In this document: positions 9,952-19,139 of the stretch, in pieces
How the letters are laid out: each line of letters opens with the position of its first letter
Numbering within the stretch: the stretch's first letter is position 1
From: Kurthia gibsonii
GTDB lineage: Bacteria > Bacillota > Bacilli > Bacillales_A > Planococcaceae
Direction of reading: 5' to 3'
NCBI RefSeq assembly: GCF_006539985.1
Contig: NZ_BJOB01000009.1
Location: forward strand, 1-64,000
DNA length: 64,000 bases
Made by a program: the position numbers and the translations under genes
The notes under the pieces: generated by a model
Database searches by the model: none
What the model was told of the DNA's origin: nothing
What the model saw: the letters and a program-made list of their open reading frames with translations, nothing else

Positions 9952-10248
9952 ATGATGCCATTCGAATCATTGTTTCAGCAGTTGCAAACGGTTTTAAATA
10001 TGAAGTGTGAAGATTTACAGGCTCAAGGTTTGGAGCAACCGAATCCATCTGCTATATGGCACTATTTTGTTCATCAAAAATGGTGTGATGTGGAATCAGA
10101 GGAAGAAATGCATATTCACCAGATGGTCAGTGATTTACTAGCTTTAACAAAACAGCAATATTGTACATATATTGAGCAAACATCATATAAAATGACACCA
10201 TTTGCTGAATTAGAAGAAGAAGAAATTGCCGCATTGCTCGAAAGTTAG
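9952..10248 (+). CDS. comN: ComN-type post-transcriptional regulator
   Basis: The 98-residue soluble protein resembles B. subtilis ComN (YrzD), which acts post-transcriptionally on comE competence mRNA and interacts with DivIVA. Visible matches are the small helical fold and the IWHYFVHQKW segment near residue 40 (family pattern: W-x-Y-L-x4-KW). It lies between yajC and secDF as in Bacillus. ATG 9952 follows GAGGAGG (ATG 9955 is an alternative). In this window its genomic neighbour a few kb on is a type IV pilus operon, which in other bacteria serves DNA uptake; a link is only speculation. Confidence 0.75.
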   Translation: MMPFESLFQQLQTVLNMKCEDLQAQGLEQPNPSAIWHYFVHQKWCDVESEEEMHIHQMVSDLLALTKQQYCTYIEQTSYKMTPFAELEEEEIAALLES

Positions 10249-10268
10249 AAAAAATTTACTGAGAAGGT

Positions 10269-10353
10269 TTGACAGCAGGAAAGCACTGTTTCATAATAGA
10301 CCTGTTACGAATAACGGTGACAAATTGACGTTATTCCATTATAGTAATAATAT
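10269..10353 (+). promoter_or_regulatory. Tandem promoters upstream of secDF
   Basis: First promoter: TTGACA 10269-10274, 17-base spacer, CATAAT 10292-10297. Second: TTGACG 10325-10330, 17-base spacer, TAATAT 10348-10353. An AT-rich near-palindrome (10344-10371) follows. The first is close to consensus; the second is weaker. Confidence 0.6.
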
Positions 10354-10417
10354 ATTGGTATTATATTACTGCATTTAAGAACAAGCGATGTGTTAAATGT
10401 TCAGGGAGGATTTATAC

Positions 10418-12703
10418 ATGAAATTGAGAAGTCGAATTGTTGCTTTCTTCATTGTTGTCATTGCATTATTTGCAACAATGGGAGCGACAACAGAAGGCAT
10501 CGTAAAGAACATTAATCTAGGTCTTGATTTACAAGGTGGATTTGAAGTTCTTTATCAAGTAGAACCTTTAAAAGGTGCTAAGCCCATTACAGAAAAAGAT
10601 TTACAAGCCACTGTAACGGCCATTCAAGAACGTGTCAACGTGCTTGGAGTGAGTGAGCCGAGTATTCAAATTGAGAGTGGTAATCGCATTCGTGTGCAGT
10701 TAGCTGGTGTTAAAGATCAAGATGCCGCACGAGAATTATTAGCAACACAAGCGAACCTAACATTCCGCGACGTTAATAATAAACTATTATTAGATGGTCG
10801 CGATTTAAAACAAGGTGGAGCAAGTGATGGCTTCGATTCTCAAACGAATCAACCAATCGTATCATTAAAATTAAAAGATGCGAAAAAATTCAACGAAATC
10901 ACAACAGACCTTTCACAACGTGGACCTGGTCAAAACTTAATGGTCATCTGGTTAGATTATCAAAAAGGTGATACGTACGAAAAAGAAGCCAAAAAAGAAG
11001 CTGCTGGTCAAAAGCCTAAATTTATCTCAGCTGCGTCTGTACAAAAACCTCTGAACACAACAGATGTTCAAATTTCAGGTAACTTTACTGTACAAGAAAC
11101 AAAGGATTTAGCAGGTATTTTAAATGCAGGTTCATTACCTGTTCAATTAAAAGAAGTGTATTCAACATCAGTAGGGGCGCAATTTGGTCAAGATGCTTTA
11201 AAATCAACAGTACTGGCTAGTATCATTGGTGTTTTAGCTATCTTCGTCTTCATGTTAGTTGTTTACCGTTTACCAGGTGCTATCGCAATTGTGACATTAA
11301 GTGTCTTCACATTCATCACATTATGGATTTTAGACATGATTAATGCAGTATTAACATTACCAGGTATCGCCGCTTTAGTATTAGGGGTAGGTATGGCAGT
11401 CGATGCGAATATCCTCATGTACGAGCGTCTAAAAGAAGAAATTCGTGTTGGTAAGTCTGTAAAACAAGCGTTCAAAGCAGGTTCGAAAAACTCATTCTCT
11501 GCAATCTTTGATGCGAACATTACAACATTATTAGCAGCAGGCGTATTATTCATCTTCGGCGTAAGTACAGTAAAAGGTTTCGCAACAACATTAATCATTA
11601 CGATCTTAGTCAGCTTCTTAACAGCTGTTTGGGGTACGCGTGTATTACTTGGCTTACTTGTAAACAGTGGTTACTTAGATAATAAGAAAACATGGTTCGG
11701 TGTGAAAAAATCAAGTATTCATGGCATTGAAGAAGGCTTTGATACATTAGATTTAAAAACGAAATTCGACCGATTCGACTTCGTTCACACACGTAAGCGT
11801 TTCTTCACGATTTCAGCTGTTCTTATTTTAGCTGGTTTAGTCGTTCTTGGAATCTTTAAACTAAATTTAGGAATCGACTTCTCAAGTGGTGCGCGTGTTC
11901 AATTACAATCTGAACATAAGTTAACAACACAAGAAGTAGAGAAATTCTTAGATAAAACAGGCTTCCCATCTGAAAATATTGTCATTAGTGGTGACAAATC
12001 AGAATATGCAGCTGTTCGTTATGATAAAGACTTCTCAAAAGAAGATGTTCAAAAAATGAACGCAGCCGCAGACAAAGCATTTGGTTATAAAGCTTCTGTA
12101 AGTTCTGTATCACCGGATGTAAGTAAAGAGATTGCACGCAATGCGATGTATGCACTGGCCATTGCAGCAGTCGGAATCATTATCTATGTAGCAATTCGCT
12201 TCGAATGGCGCATGGGCATTGGGGCAATTGCCTCGCTAATCCATGACGTATTCTTCATGGTAGCGATCTTCAGTCTGTTCCGATTAGAAGTCGATATGAC
12301 CTTTATCGCAGCGGTTCTAACGATTGTTGGTTACTCCATTAATGATACAATTGTTACGTTTGACCGTATTCGAGAGAACTTACATTGTGCAAAAGTTATT
12401 AAAACACCAGATGATTTAGCTGATATTGTCAACAAATCATTACGTCAAACATTAGGTCGTTCGGTTAATACTGTAATGACAGTCATCATTGTTGTTGTAT
12501 CATTATTAATCTTTGGTGCACCATCAATTGAAAACTTCTCAATCGCGTTACTAATTGGTTTAGTAACAGGTATGTATTCATCTATTTACATCGCAGCACA
12601 GATTTGGTATGTATTAAAAGTACGCCAAATGAAAAAGCTTGGCGGTAAAGTGAATGTAGAGAAGAAAAAACGTCAATGGGGTTCAGATGAACCACAAGTA
12701 TAA
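10418..12703 (+). CDS. secDF: Protein translocase SecDF (fused)
   Basis: Proton-driven membrane protein that helps pull secreted proteins across the Sec channel. The 761-residue product is a natural SecD-SecF fusion as in Bacillus: the SecD half (about 1-430) has six predicted helices, a large extracytoplasmic loop and the LGLDLQGG motif near residue 34, and the SecF half (about 450-750) has LNLGIDFSSG and a second six-helix RND core. ATG 10418 is chosen behind AGGGAGG although the frame opens at 10397. It is monocistronic between its own promoters and a terminator. Confidence 0.97.
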   Translation: MKLRSRIVAFFIVVIALFATMGATTEGIVKNINLGLDLQGGFEVLYQVEPLKGAKPITEKDLQATVTAIQERVNVLGVSEPSIQIESGNRIRVQLAGVKDQDAARELLATQANLTFRDVNNKLLLDGRDLKQGGASDGFDSQTNQPIVSLKLKDAKKFNEITTDLSQRGPGQNLMVIWLDYQKGDTYEKEAKKEAAGQKPKFISAASVQKPLNTTDVQISGNFTVQETKDLAGILNAGSLPVQLKEVYSTSVGAQFGQDALKSTVLASIIGVLAIFVFMLVVYRLPGAIAIVTLSVFTFITLWILDMINAVLTLPGIAALVLGVGMAVDANILMYERLKEEIRVGKSVKQAFKAGSKNSFSAIFDANITTLLAAGVLFIFGVSTVKGFATTLIITILVSFLTAVWGTRVLLGLLVNSGYLDNKKTWFGVKKSSIHGIEEGFDTLDLKTKFDRFDFVHTRKRFFTISAVLILAGLVVLGIFKLNLGIDFSSGARVQLQSEHKLTTQEVEKFLDKTGFPSENIVISGDKSEYAAVRYDKDFSKEDVQKMNAAADKAFGYKASVSSVSPDVSKEIARNAMYALAIAAVGIIIYVAIRFEWRMGIGAIASLIHDVFFMVAIFSLFRLEVDMTFIAAVLTIVGYSINDTIVTFDRIRENLHCAKVIKTPDDLADIVNKSLRQTLGRSVNTVMTVIIVVVSLLIFGAPSIENFSIALLIGLVTGMYSSIYIAAQIWYVLKVRQMKKLGGKVNVEKKKRQWGSDEPQV

Positions 12704-12713
12704 TATTTAGACT

Positions 12714-12749
12714 AAAGCACTAGCTTATGAAAATAAGTTAGTGCTTTTT
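12714..12749 (+). terminator. Terminator after secDF
   Basis: AAAGCACTAGCTTAT pairs with ATAAGTTAGTGCTTT across a short loop (one G-T wobble), followed by T-run. Confidence 0.85.
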
Positions 12750-12762
12750 GTGTAGAAAAATA

Positions 12763-12791
12763 TATTCAATTTATCTATCTGATGATATAAT
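12763..12791 (+). promoter_or_regulatory. Promoter of the subtilase gene
   Basis: Extended -10 TGATATAAT (12783-12791) with a weak -35-like TATTCA at 12763-12768, spacer 17 bases; the gene starts 25 bases downstream. Confidence 0.55.
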
Positions 12792-12816
12792 TTGGATAGA
12801 GGAAGGAGAGATTCAA

Positions 12817-14502
12817 GTGAAATATACAAAAATTCTAGTCGGCAGTCTCTTTCTAGCATGGCTTGGTTTTCAGCCAATTTCAGCCCATGCCGCAACAGAG
12901 GTGGAACACGTATCTGTTTTTTATAAATCAGAAGCAGGGAAGGAACTTGTTTTAGATCAAGCAGAAAACGCAAAAAAATTAGATGCAATTGATGCAGTAG
13001 TGGGAACATTTTCAAAAGAAGAAATTAAAAAATTAGAGGCTTCTAAACAAATCGAGGTTGTACATACAGGTACACGAAAATTACGCACACAAGATGTTGG
13101 GCTTCCTGTACCATTCGCAAATTTCACAACGAATTGGAACCAACAATTAATTGCCGTTCAAAATGCATGGCAAAAAGGATTGGATGGTCAAGGCGTGAAA
13201 GTGGGAATTATCGACTCAGGTATAGCCAATCACACAGCACTTCCAAAAGTTCAACACAAAACGATTATCTCTGACTCAAGTCAGATTACATACGCATCGA
13301 GTGCTACATCACATGGTACATTTGTTGCAGGTATTATCGCTGCACAACCAGGAAAAGCGGGCAATGTAATTGGTGTGGCACCCGGTGTTGAATTATATAG
13401 TTATAATATTGACGGCAAAGACGGAGCTGATTTAATCGACTTCATGACAGCGATTAATTACGCCATCCAACAAAAAGTCAATATTTTAAATATTTCGATG
13501 GGAATCTCTCAAGCAGACTTATTATTACCGAATGAAAAAGTAAGCGACAATCCATTATATATCGCAGTGAAAAAAGCATTGGATGCAGGTGTAATGGTCG
13601 TTGCAGCTTCAGGGAATGACGGGAAAAACCAAATTGATTATCCAGCCGCGATCCCAGGTGTTGTAGCAGTGGGTTCAGTTGAAAAGACGAAAAAGTTGTC
13701 TTACTTCTCCAATACAGGGAGTGTATTAGACCTTGTAGCACCGGGAACGGATATTACATCACTTGCATACAGTGGCGGTACATCTACCGGCTCAGGTACA
13801 TCGTTTTCAACACCACATGTGACAGGTTTACTCGCATTATTAAAACAAGCGTATCCAAAAGAATCTGCGAAACAACTAGAAAATCGTCTCTATGCAAATG
13901 CAATAGATTTAGGTGTAAAAGGACCTGACGCCATCTACGGTTACGGACTCGCACAATTTCCGTCTAAAATTTTAACAGCGAGTTTACAGCCAGTTGAATC
14001 AGCAGCTGCTAAATATGTTCGTGTGAATCAATCCAAAATTAAAACAATCGTTCGAAAAATGAATAATAAAAAAACAGTTCATTATGTAACGGAATTTATA
14101 CCGCTTTATACCGTTACAAATCAATTAACGAAAGCACAAAAAACAAGCGTTGAAGCATACCGCAAAAAAGTCGGCGCAACGATTATTTCAAGTACTCAAA
14201 AATCAAGTCGAATCAAAGCAACGAATTACACAACATTGAAAACGAAAAAAACATCGACATGGACATGGGCAACACCAGTGAAAAAGTCGACAGTTCGTAC
14301 ATCGGCATATGCAGTATATAAAGACGGTGCGAAAGTATCAGGCTTCACCTTCTCAACGAGTGCCTCAGGTAAATATACAAAAGTGAAAACAACGAAAACA
14401 CTCGCAAAAGGCACGTATTACATGACACTCGATCCGAAAAACGTACGCACAACGAAAAATAAAACAGTGAAACCCGTCATTGTGAAATATGTAGTGAAAT
14501 AA
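12817..14502 (+). CDS. Secreted subtilisin-like serine protease (S8)
   Basis: A 561-residue exported protease. It has a signal peptide (about 1-25, ending AHA), an I9-type propeptide (about 26-88), a subtilase domain with Asp133 (IIDSG), His166 (SHGTFVAG) and Ser329 (GTSFSTPHV), and a lysine/threonine-rich C-terminal extension of roughly 160 residues (about 400-561) with no recognised fold, perhaps wall-binding. GTG 12817 is chosen behind GGAAGGAG (12801-12808); the longer frame has no signal peptide. It stands alone between promoter and terminator, next to the pilus block. Substrate unknown. Confidence 0.93.
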   Translation: MKYTKILVGSLFLAWLGFQPISAHAATEVEHVSVFYKSEAGKELVLDQAENAKKLDAIDAVVGTFSKEEIKKLEASKQIEVVHTGTRKLRTQDVGLPVPFANFTTNWNQQLIAVQNAWQKGLDGQGVKVGIIDSGIANHTALPKVQHKTIISDSSQITYASSATSHGTFVAGIIAAQPGKAGNVIGVAPGVELYSYNIDGKDGADLIDFMTAINYAIQQKVNILNISMGISQADLLLPNEKVSDNPLYIAVKKALDAGVMVVAASGNDGKNQIDYPAAIPGVVAVGSVEKTKKLSYFSNTGSVLDLVAPGTDITSLAYSGGTSTGSGTSFSTPHVTGLLALLKQAYPKESAKQLENRLYANAIDLGVKGPDAIYGYGLAQFPSKILTASLQPVESAAAKYVRVNQSKIKTIVRKMNNKKTVHYVTEFIPLYTVTNQLTKAQKTSVEAYRKKVGATIISSTQKSSRIKATNYTTLKTKKTSTWTWATPVKKSTVRTSAYAVYKDGAKVSGFTFSTSASGKYTKVKTTKTLAKGTYYMTLDPKNVRTTKNKTVKPVIVKYVVK

Positions 14503-14505
14503 AAA

Positions 14506-14541
14506 ATCGACTTCGGCATGAGATGCTGAAGTCGTTTTTTT
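14506..14541 (+). terminator. Terminator of the subtilase gene
   Basis: CGACTTCGGCAT (14508-14519) pairs with ATGCTGAAGTCG (14523-14534), then seven T. Confidence 0.9.
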
Positions 14542-14549
14542 GATATGAG

Positions 14550-14580
14550 AAAAGAAGAAACCTCGCTAGGAGATTTCTTC
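14550..14580 (-). terminator. Terminator of the minus-strand pilin operon
   Basis: Read on the minus strand, GAAGAAATCTC pairs with GAGGTTTCTTC (one wobble), followed by TTTTCT. It lies just past the stop of the 677-residue pilin-like gene. Confidence 0.7.
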
Positions 14581-14588
14581 TCAATTAT

Positions 14589-16622
14589 TTAAGGATTATT
14601 AACCTCTATAGAGCCACCATCAGAGTTTGGTGTTAAAGAGGAGTCGATGGAACCACCACCTGTGGCCCCACCAGTAGAACCGCCGTTGTTAGGAGGTGGT
14701 TGTTTGTAGGTGATTTTAGCACCATCAGTTACTTCGATATTCTTACCGATTACAGAACCAAATACAGTAGCACCATTAGAGATTTTCATATCAAACTTAG
14801 GTGCAAAAAAATAAGAAGGAGTATTAAGGTTTAAACCACCTATTATTTCTACTTTTTGTAAATTATTAGGTTTTTCTCCTCGTAAAATTATATTTCCTGT
14901 GATATTAAAGCCATTTGAAATTTTAATAGAAGAGTTTAAGAAGTCAAAATTTATATTATTATTAAAACCGTCAGTAAACTCTGGTTTGGTTTCACCAATA
15001 TAATATAAGTTTGTATTTTTACTATTCATTTTAAAAGTGGTTTTTAATCCAACCTCTTTATAAGCATAAAAGTTTATATTTTCAGAGATATTCATAATTA
15101 GCTCTTCACCAGCATTTATTAAAATTTTTTCGGAGTAAACTTCTAAATTTTTAGCTGAAGCAATCCCAGCGCGTCCTATTTGAGAAAATTTTCCTTTACT
15201 ATAAATTGTGACATTTTCTTCAGAGCTTAACTTTGCACTTTCTTTAAAATCTAATTCATCTTTATTAAAAATTTTCACTTCGCCAAGTACTGTTAATTTA
15301 GAATTACTAGAAAGAGTAAAGTCATTTTGATTATATAGAGTAAAATCTTTACCAATAGAAAAACTAGCAGGACCAAAGATAGAAAAATTATTTTTATTAA
15401 AAATTTCTACTTTACCTTCAGTTTTTATTGAAGTTGAGTTGCTTAATTTGAAGTTTTGAGAATAAAACTTCAAATTGTTCTTTTCAAAATCAATATCACC
15501 ATTATTAGATTTTTCAAATGTATTGCATACAATGGTGATATTGCCTTTTCCAGATATTTTAATAGATCTATAATCATTAAATATAGCGTTATCAAATACA
15601 AAAGTTACATCATTTGAACCGATATTGATATCATTTTTATTAATAAAGTCATTAACAGTTACTTTGTATTTTCCAGATGGTATAGTTTGTAGATTTGGTA
15701 GACCACTTTGTACATCAGACATACTTGGTTTTTCAAAAGAACTGTTCGGTAGAGAGAAGTCAGTTATTTTATCCAATGAAATAAATTTTTCTTTGGGAAA
15801 TTCTGGGATTTTAGGTAATTCAGAATCATTGAAAACGGCATCACCGTTTTTAACTGCAACTGATATATTTTTATAAGAAGTATTTCCACAAGTGTTAGAG
15901 TTTTCCCACCATGGACAAGGTTTATAAGTGGTCTTAGAAGTCCCGCCGATATAGTATGCATCACCCGAATTTCCTATAAATGGAAATGTATTACTCGTAG
16001 TTTGAGGTTGTGCAAAACCCAGATTTCCTACTATTTTTCCGTTTATGATTGATAAATCCCCCAATGCATGTACAACGTATTTCGATGTGCCAAATTCTTC
16101 TTCGGCTGGTTTTTCAGTAATCGCTAAATTATAACTATCCACAGACTGAACTGTTCGTTTCTTTTCGTTCGCCGAGTCTGTTGATTTGATGATTCCTGTT
16201 GATGTAATCGTGAATTTAAGTTCAGTTTCTGAAACGGTCATTACTGTTTTCACATTTGCTTTTGCGTTTTTTCGGTTGAAGACATCCGCACCGTATTCAA
16301 TTGGTTTTAATTGATTTTTAAGTTTATCTTCGGCAACTGTTCGTAATTGATTTAGAAACTGTTCCTTCGTTAATTTTTGATCTTTTATAGATTCAACAAA
16401 TTTATCATACACATCTTTCGCAATTTTCAATTCCTCTTTCTTCTGATTCAGCCCTGCTTCCGCAATGTAATATGCTGTTTGGTCTTTGTTTTCTTCTTCC
16501 GATAATTTCTTCGATGAGCTCGTCGTTGTTAAAATACCGAGTCCGAGTACGGTGACAACGGTAATAACGAGTAGGGCAATGACAAGGGCATAGCCATCAT
16601 TCGATTTTACATATTTCCGCAT
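14589..16622 (-). CDS. Large PilX-like minor pilin with beta-helix-like body
   Basis: A 677-residue protein with a type IV pilin-like N-terminus: short leader ending in Gly10, then Tyr11 and a hydrophobic helix (YALVIALLVITVV), PilX-type because Glu is missing at +5. Residues about 60-160 are helical/charged. From about 325 to 610 there are many short strand-turn units rich in N, S, F and I (for example FSIFGPASFSIGK, FTLYNQNDFTLSS), which suggests a right-handed beta-helix. The end has the SGATVFGSVIG-like segment of pilus PilX/DUF7305 proteins and a Pro/Gly/Ser tail. Cysteines in PCPWW and NTCGN may pair. Last of three co-oriented pilin genes; probable pilus tip or adhesin, by inference. 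Confidence 0.75.
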   Translation of the reverse strand: MRKYVKSNDGYALVIALLVITVVTVLGLGILTTTSSSKKLSEEENKDQTAYYIAEAGLNQKKEELKIAKDVYDKFVESIKDQKLTKEQFLNQLRTVAEDKLKNQLKPIEYGADVFNRKNAKANVKTVMTVSETELKFTITSTGIIKSTDSANEKKRTVQSVDSYNLAITEKPAEEEFGTSKYVVHALGDLSIINGKIVGNLGFAQPQTTSNTFPFIGNSGDAYYIGGTSKTTYKPCPWWENSNTCGNTSYKNISVAVKNGDAVFNDSELPKIPEFPKEKFISLDKITDFSLPNSSFEKPSMSDVQSGLPNLQTIPSGKYKVTVNDFINKNDINIGSNDVTFVFDNAIFNDYRSIKISGKGNITIVCNTFEKSNNGDIDFEKNNLKFYSQNFKLSNSTSIKTEGKVEIFNKNNFSIFGPASFSIGKDFTLYNQNDFTLSSNSKLTVLGEVKIFNKDELDFKESAKLSSEENVTIYSKGKFSQIGRAGIASAKNLEVYSEKILINAGEELIMNISENINFYAYKEVGLKTTFKMNSKNTNLYYIGETKPEFTDGFNNNINFDFLNSSIKISNGFNITGNIILRGEKPNNLQKVEIIGGLNLNTPSYFFAPKFDMKISNGATVFGSVIGKNIEVTDGAKITYKQPPPNNGGSTGGATGGGSIDSSLTPNSDGGSIEVNNP

Positions 16623-16625
16623 CGT

Positions 16626-17117
16626 TTATCCTCCTCTAGAATAAAGTGTCGTTTCCACTCTTTTATCATTTATATTTTCGATATTTACATAAATACCTTT
16701 TGATGTCTTTTCTTTGCCCGCTGCATTATTCATACAGTCTTTTGTACCTACGGAAGGTTCTTCTGTACTTTGAACACAGAATGAACGAATCTTTGTTTGA
16801 TAAGGTGCGCCATTTTTACTTAATGTATTGCCTGTTTTTGTATAGGTATAGGTCGCAATAACTTTTTCTTGATTATTTTCTTTTGTTTTAAATACAACCT
16901 GATAATTTTGAATGTCGACAATTTTTGTTTTTCTAAAATCGCGTGTGATTTCTTTCATAATAAAAGAGAGTTCATTCAAATTCGTTGTATCGTCTACTTG
17001 TGATTTATATTCTTTGTTGGAGGAGGTGAGCAAGTTGAATAGAATGGCGCTAACAATCGTCAAAATGACGATGACTGCTAATACTTCGACAAGTGTAAAG
17101 CCTTTTTCATTTTTCAT
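16626..17117 (-). CDS. PilW-like minor pilin (prepilin)
   Basis: A 163-residue prepilin with leader MKNEKG and mature start FTLVEVLAVIVIL, including the required Gly(-1) and Glu(+5) for processing by the prepilin peptidase encoded at 26008-26751. The rest is a globular head with one possible disulphide (FCVQS...KDCMNN). ATG 17117 is preferred over the GTG at 17126 because AGGTG sits just upstream. It starts 1 base after the stop of the preceding pilin gene and ends 3 bases before the PilX-like gene, so the three are translationally linked. Confidence 0.85.
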   Translation of the reverse strand: MKNEKGFTLVEVLAVIVILTIVSAILFNLLTSSNKEYKSQVDDTTNLNELSFIMKEITRDFRKTKIVDIQNYQVVFKTKENNQEKVIATYTYTKTGNTLSKNGAPYQTKIRSFCVQSTEEPSVGTKDCMNNAAGKEKTSKGIYVNIENINDKRVETTLYSRGG

Positions 17118-17118
17118 A

Positions 17119-17568
17119 TTAATCACCTGCTCTCATAATATTCTCCATCTGTGCTTTCGGATTCACTTTTGGTCGGCACGGATCTGTCACTTTTTTCTGG
17201 TCATATACCGATACCATCACATTGCGTAATGTTTTTTCTTTTGAGTTTTCAAACACTTCCACAACGACCACTTCATTTTTATATTTTGTGTAAATCGTCT
17301 TAGGTGGATTTGTACAGCTTTTCATTTCATATTGTAATGTAGGTAAGATGGTTTTCATGCTTGCATTAGACGCTTGTTTCGTTGTTGCATAAATCGACTC
17401 CATCTCTTGTTGTGCAGTGTATGTAGCGTCAACTGTCTTCTTCGACTCAACCGTTGTTTCTCTGCCTTTAAAGAACAGTGTAAAAAAAGAAATCAAAATG
17501 ATACTAATTAGTACAAAAGCAGCCAGGACTTCTACGAGTGAAAATCCTTTTTCATTATTATATGGCAT
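17119..17568 (-). CDS. PilV-like minor pilin (prepilin)
   Basis: A 149-residue prepilin with leader MPYNNEKG, mature N-terminus FSLVEVLAAFVLISI and Glu(+5). Two cysteines (KSCTNPP and DPCRPK) may form the D-region disulphide. First gene of the minus-strand minor pilin operon, 42 bases downstream of a consensus promoter (17610-17638, minus strand), RBS GGGGGA. Such minor pilins usually prime pilus assembly from the tip. Confidence 0.85.
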   Translation of the reverse strand: MPYNNEKGFSLVEVLAAFVLISIILISFFTLFFKGRETTVESKKTVDATYTAQQEMESIYATTKQASNASMKTILPTLQYEMKSCTNPPKTIYTKYKNEVVVVEVFENSKEKTLRNVMVSVYDQKKVTDPCRPKVNPKAQMENIMRAGD

Positions 17569-17609
17569 CTTAATTCCCCCAACATGTAGTTTCCTAATAT
17601 ATCCTTCTT

Positions 17610-17638
17610 ATTATAATGTGTAATAAAAATATAGTCAA
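17610..17638 (-). promoter_or_regulatory. Promoter of the minor pilin operon (minus strand)
   Basis: On the minus strand TTGACT (17638-17633), a 17-base spacer and TATAAT (17615-17610) form a near-perfect sigma-A promoter. It lies in the divergent gap to the plus-strand pilus operon. Confidence 0.8.
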
Positions 17639-17789
17639 AAAACACTATTCGTTTTCGTATTTTGTCACAAAAAAATTTAAAAATATGCTAATAGTTATGG
17701 AAGTTTCCATTTTTTTGAGTTATATTATAATTATTAAAGCAAATATTAGTTATATTTTCCATATAAAAAGCATTCAAAGGAGATTCAAC

Positions 17790-19139
17790 ATGAGTCTATT
17801 TAAGAGAATCGTCATATTTACGATTTTAGGTACTATGACGCTATTTTCCATACATACATTATCCGTACAAGCGAGTGGGAGTCAGGCGAAAATTGGTCCA
17901 GTCGATGTAAGCGGGATGTCGCAAAAAGAGATGCGAAAAGAAACACAGAAAATTGTCGATGTGTGGCAGCAGAACGACATCATCATCCAAATTGGTCGAA
18001 ATGAAGTGACGGTGTCGGGCGAAGATTTTAATTTTGATGTACAGCAATCGGTCAATAATTTATTGAAAAAGATTGATCAACCATGGTATGACTTTTGGTC
18101 TCCTACACCAAGTGCTTCTGTTGACCTAGTGGTGAACGAAACAGAAAAGTTACGTCAAAAGCTACAGCCGATTTTAGGGGACGAAACGGATTTACAGATG
18201 AAAGAGTTGCTGAAACAAGTTGCGCTTTTACCGAATCGACCGTTAAAAATTGAACGAAAAGATTTTCCGTTTGAAGAAGGTATTGAAATTTCATCTGCTT
18301 CTATCAATTTGAAGGAAGATGAAGTAGAGTCGATTACGCAAATGACGAAAAATGTGAATGGTGTATTAGTGAAGCCAAATCAGGAATTGTCATTCTTCCA
18401 ACAAGTTGGCGTGCCAGAGAGTATTCGTTTAGGGAGTATTATGGCATCTGCACTTTATCAAAATGCATTACAATCAGGATTTGAAATCGCAGAGCGTCAT
18501 CAAGCACTCTTACAGCAGAACTATACAGAGCCAGGAATGGAAGCTGTTATTAAACCGTCTAAGCAGTATGATTTAAAGTTCGTCGTGTCACGTGATTCAT
18601 CGATTAAGATGCGTGCAGAAGTAGAAGGAAATACATTGAATGTGAAGTTTTACATCGCAGCAGGAGAGAAAAAGCCAGATGTAAAAGTATACACAGCAGA
18701 TGAGGAATCGATTCCGAGTGGTGTGATTTATCGTTATAACGAATCGCTAGGAGCAGGTGTGACAGCGTCTGTTCAACAAGCGAAAGATGGATTAACAATC
18801 TCTGTATATCGCCAAATTCGAACAGAGAAGGGCGAAACAAAACGAACGTTAATGAGTAATAATTATTATGCGCCAATCCATGAAGTGATTGAAACGTCGA
18901 ATGAAGAAGTCATTGTGGAAGAACCAGTGACACAGAATCCGGAAGTGGATAGTTCATTTGAAGTGAATGAAGATACAACAGAAGTACCGACAGAGGACGA
19001 TGTAGTAGCACCAACGCCACCGCCGAATGAGCCAACAGCAGATGAATTGAAAAATGCGACTGTGGATTATTCAGAAGATGAGGATTATTACTATTACATT
19101 TATTCCGTTGAAAAACAGAAGGGTGGGCGTAATCAGTGA
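17790..19139 (+). CDS. VanW-like exported protein, first gene of the pilus operon
   Basis: A 449-residue protein with a signal peptide or N-terminal anchor (about 1-29, ending VQASG) and a VanW-type domain (about 190-300; the KPNQELSFFQQVG segment matches the family). The C-terminal part after about 380 is acidic and proline-rich. VanW domains are found near cell-wall proteins, function undefined; the name does not imply vancomycin resistance. The frame is open from 17616, but ATG 17790 has AAAGGAG upstream and precedes the signal peptide. Its stop overlaps the pilB GTG by 4 bases, so it is translationally coupled to the pilus machine; a role in passing the pilus through the wall is inference. 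Confidence 0.8.
   Translation: MSLFKRIVIFTILGTMTLFSIHTLSVQASGSQAKIGPVDVSGMSQKEMRKETQKIVDVWQQNDIIIQIGRNEVTVSGEDFNFDVQQSVNNLLKKIDQPWYDFWSPTPSASVDLVVNETEKLRQKLQPILGDETDLQMKELLKQVALLPNRPLKIERKDFPFEEGIEISSASINLKEDEVESITQMTKNVNGVLVKPNQELSFFQQVGVPESIRLGSIMASALYQNALQSGFEIAERHQALLQQNYTEPGMEAVIKPSKQYDLKFVVSRDSSIKMRAEVEGNTLNVKFYIAAGEKKPDVKVYTADEESIPSGVIYRYNESLGAGVTASVQQAKDGLTISVYRQIRTEKGETKRTLMSNNYYAPIHEVIETSNEEVIVEEPVTQNPEVDSSFEVNEDTTEVPTEDDVVAPTPPPNEPTADELKNATVDYSEDEDYYYYIYSVEKQKGGRNQ

Noticed and set aside
14589-16622. S-layer or autotransporter-like passenger
   Set aside because: The N-terminus is pilin-like without a Sec signal peptide cleavage site and no S-layer homology domains are visible.
17790-19139. 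Vancomycin resistance gene because of the VanW domain
   Set aside because: VanW is only an accessory name; no vanHAX genes, and the gene is coupled to pilB.
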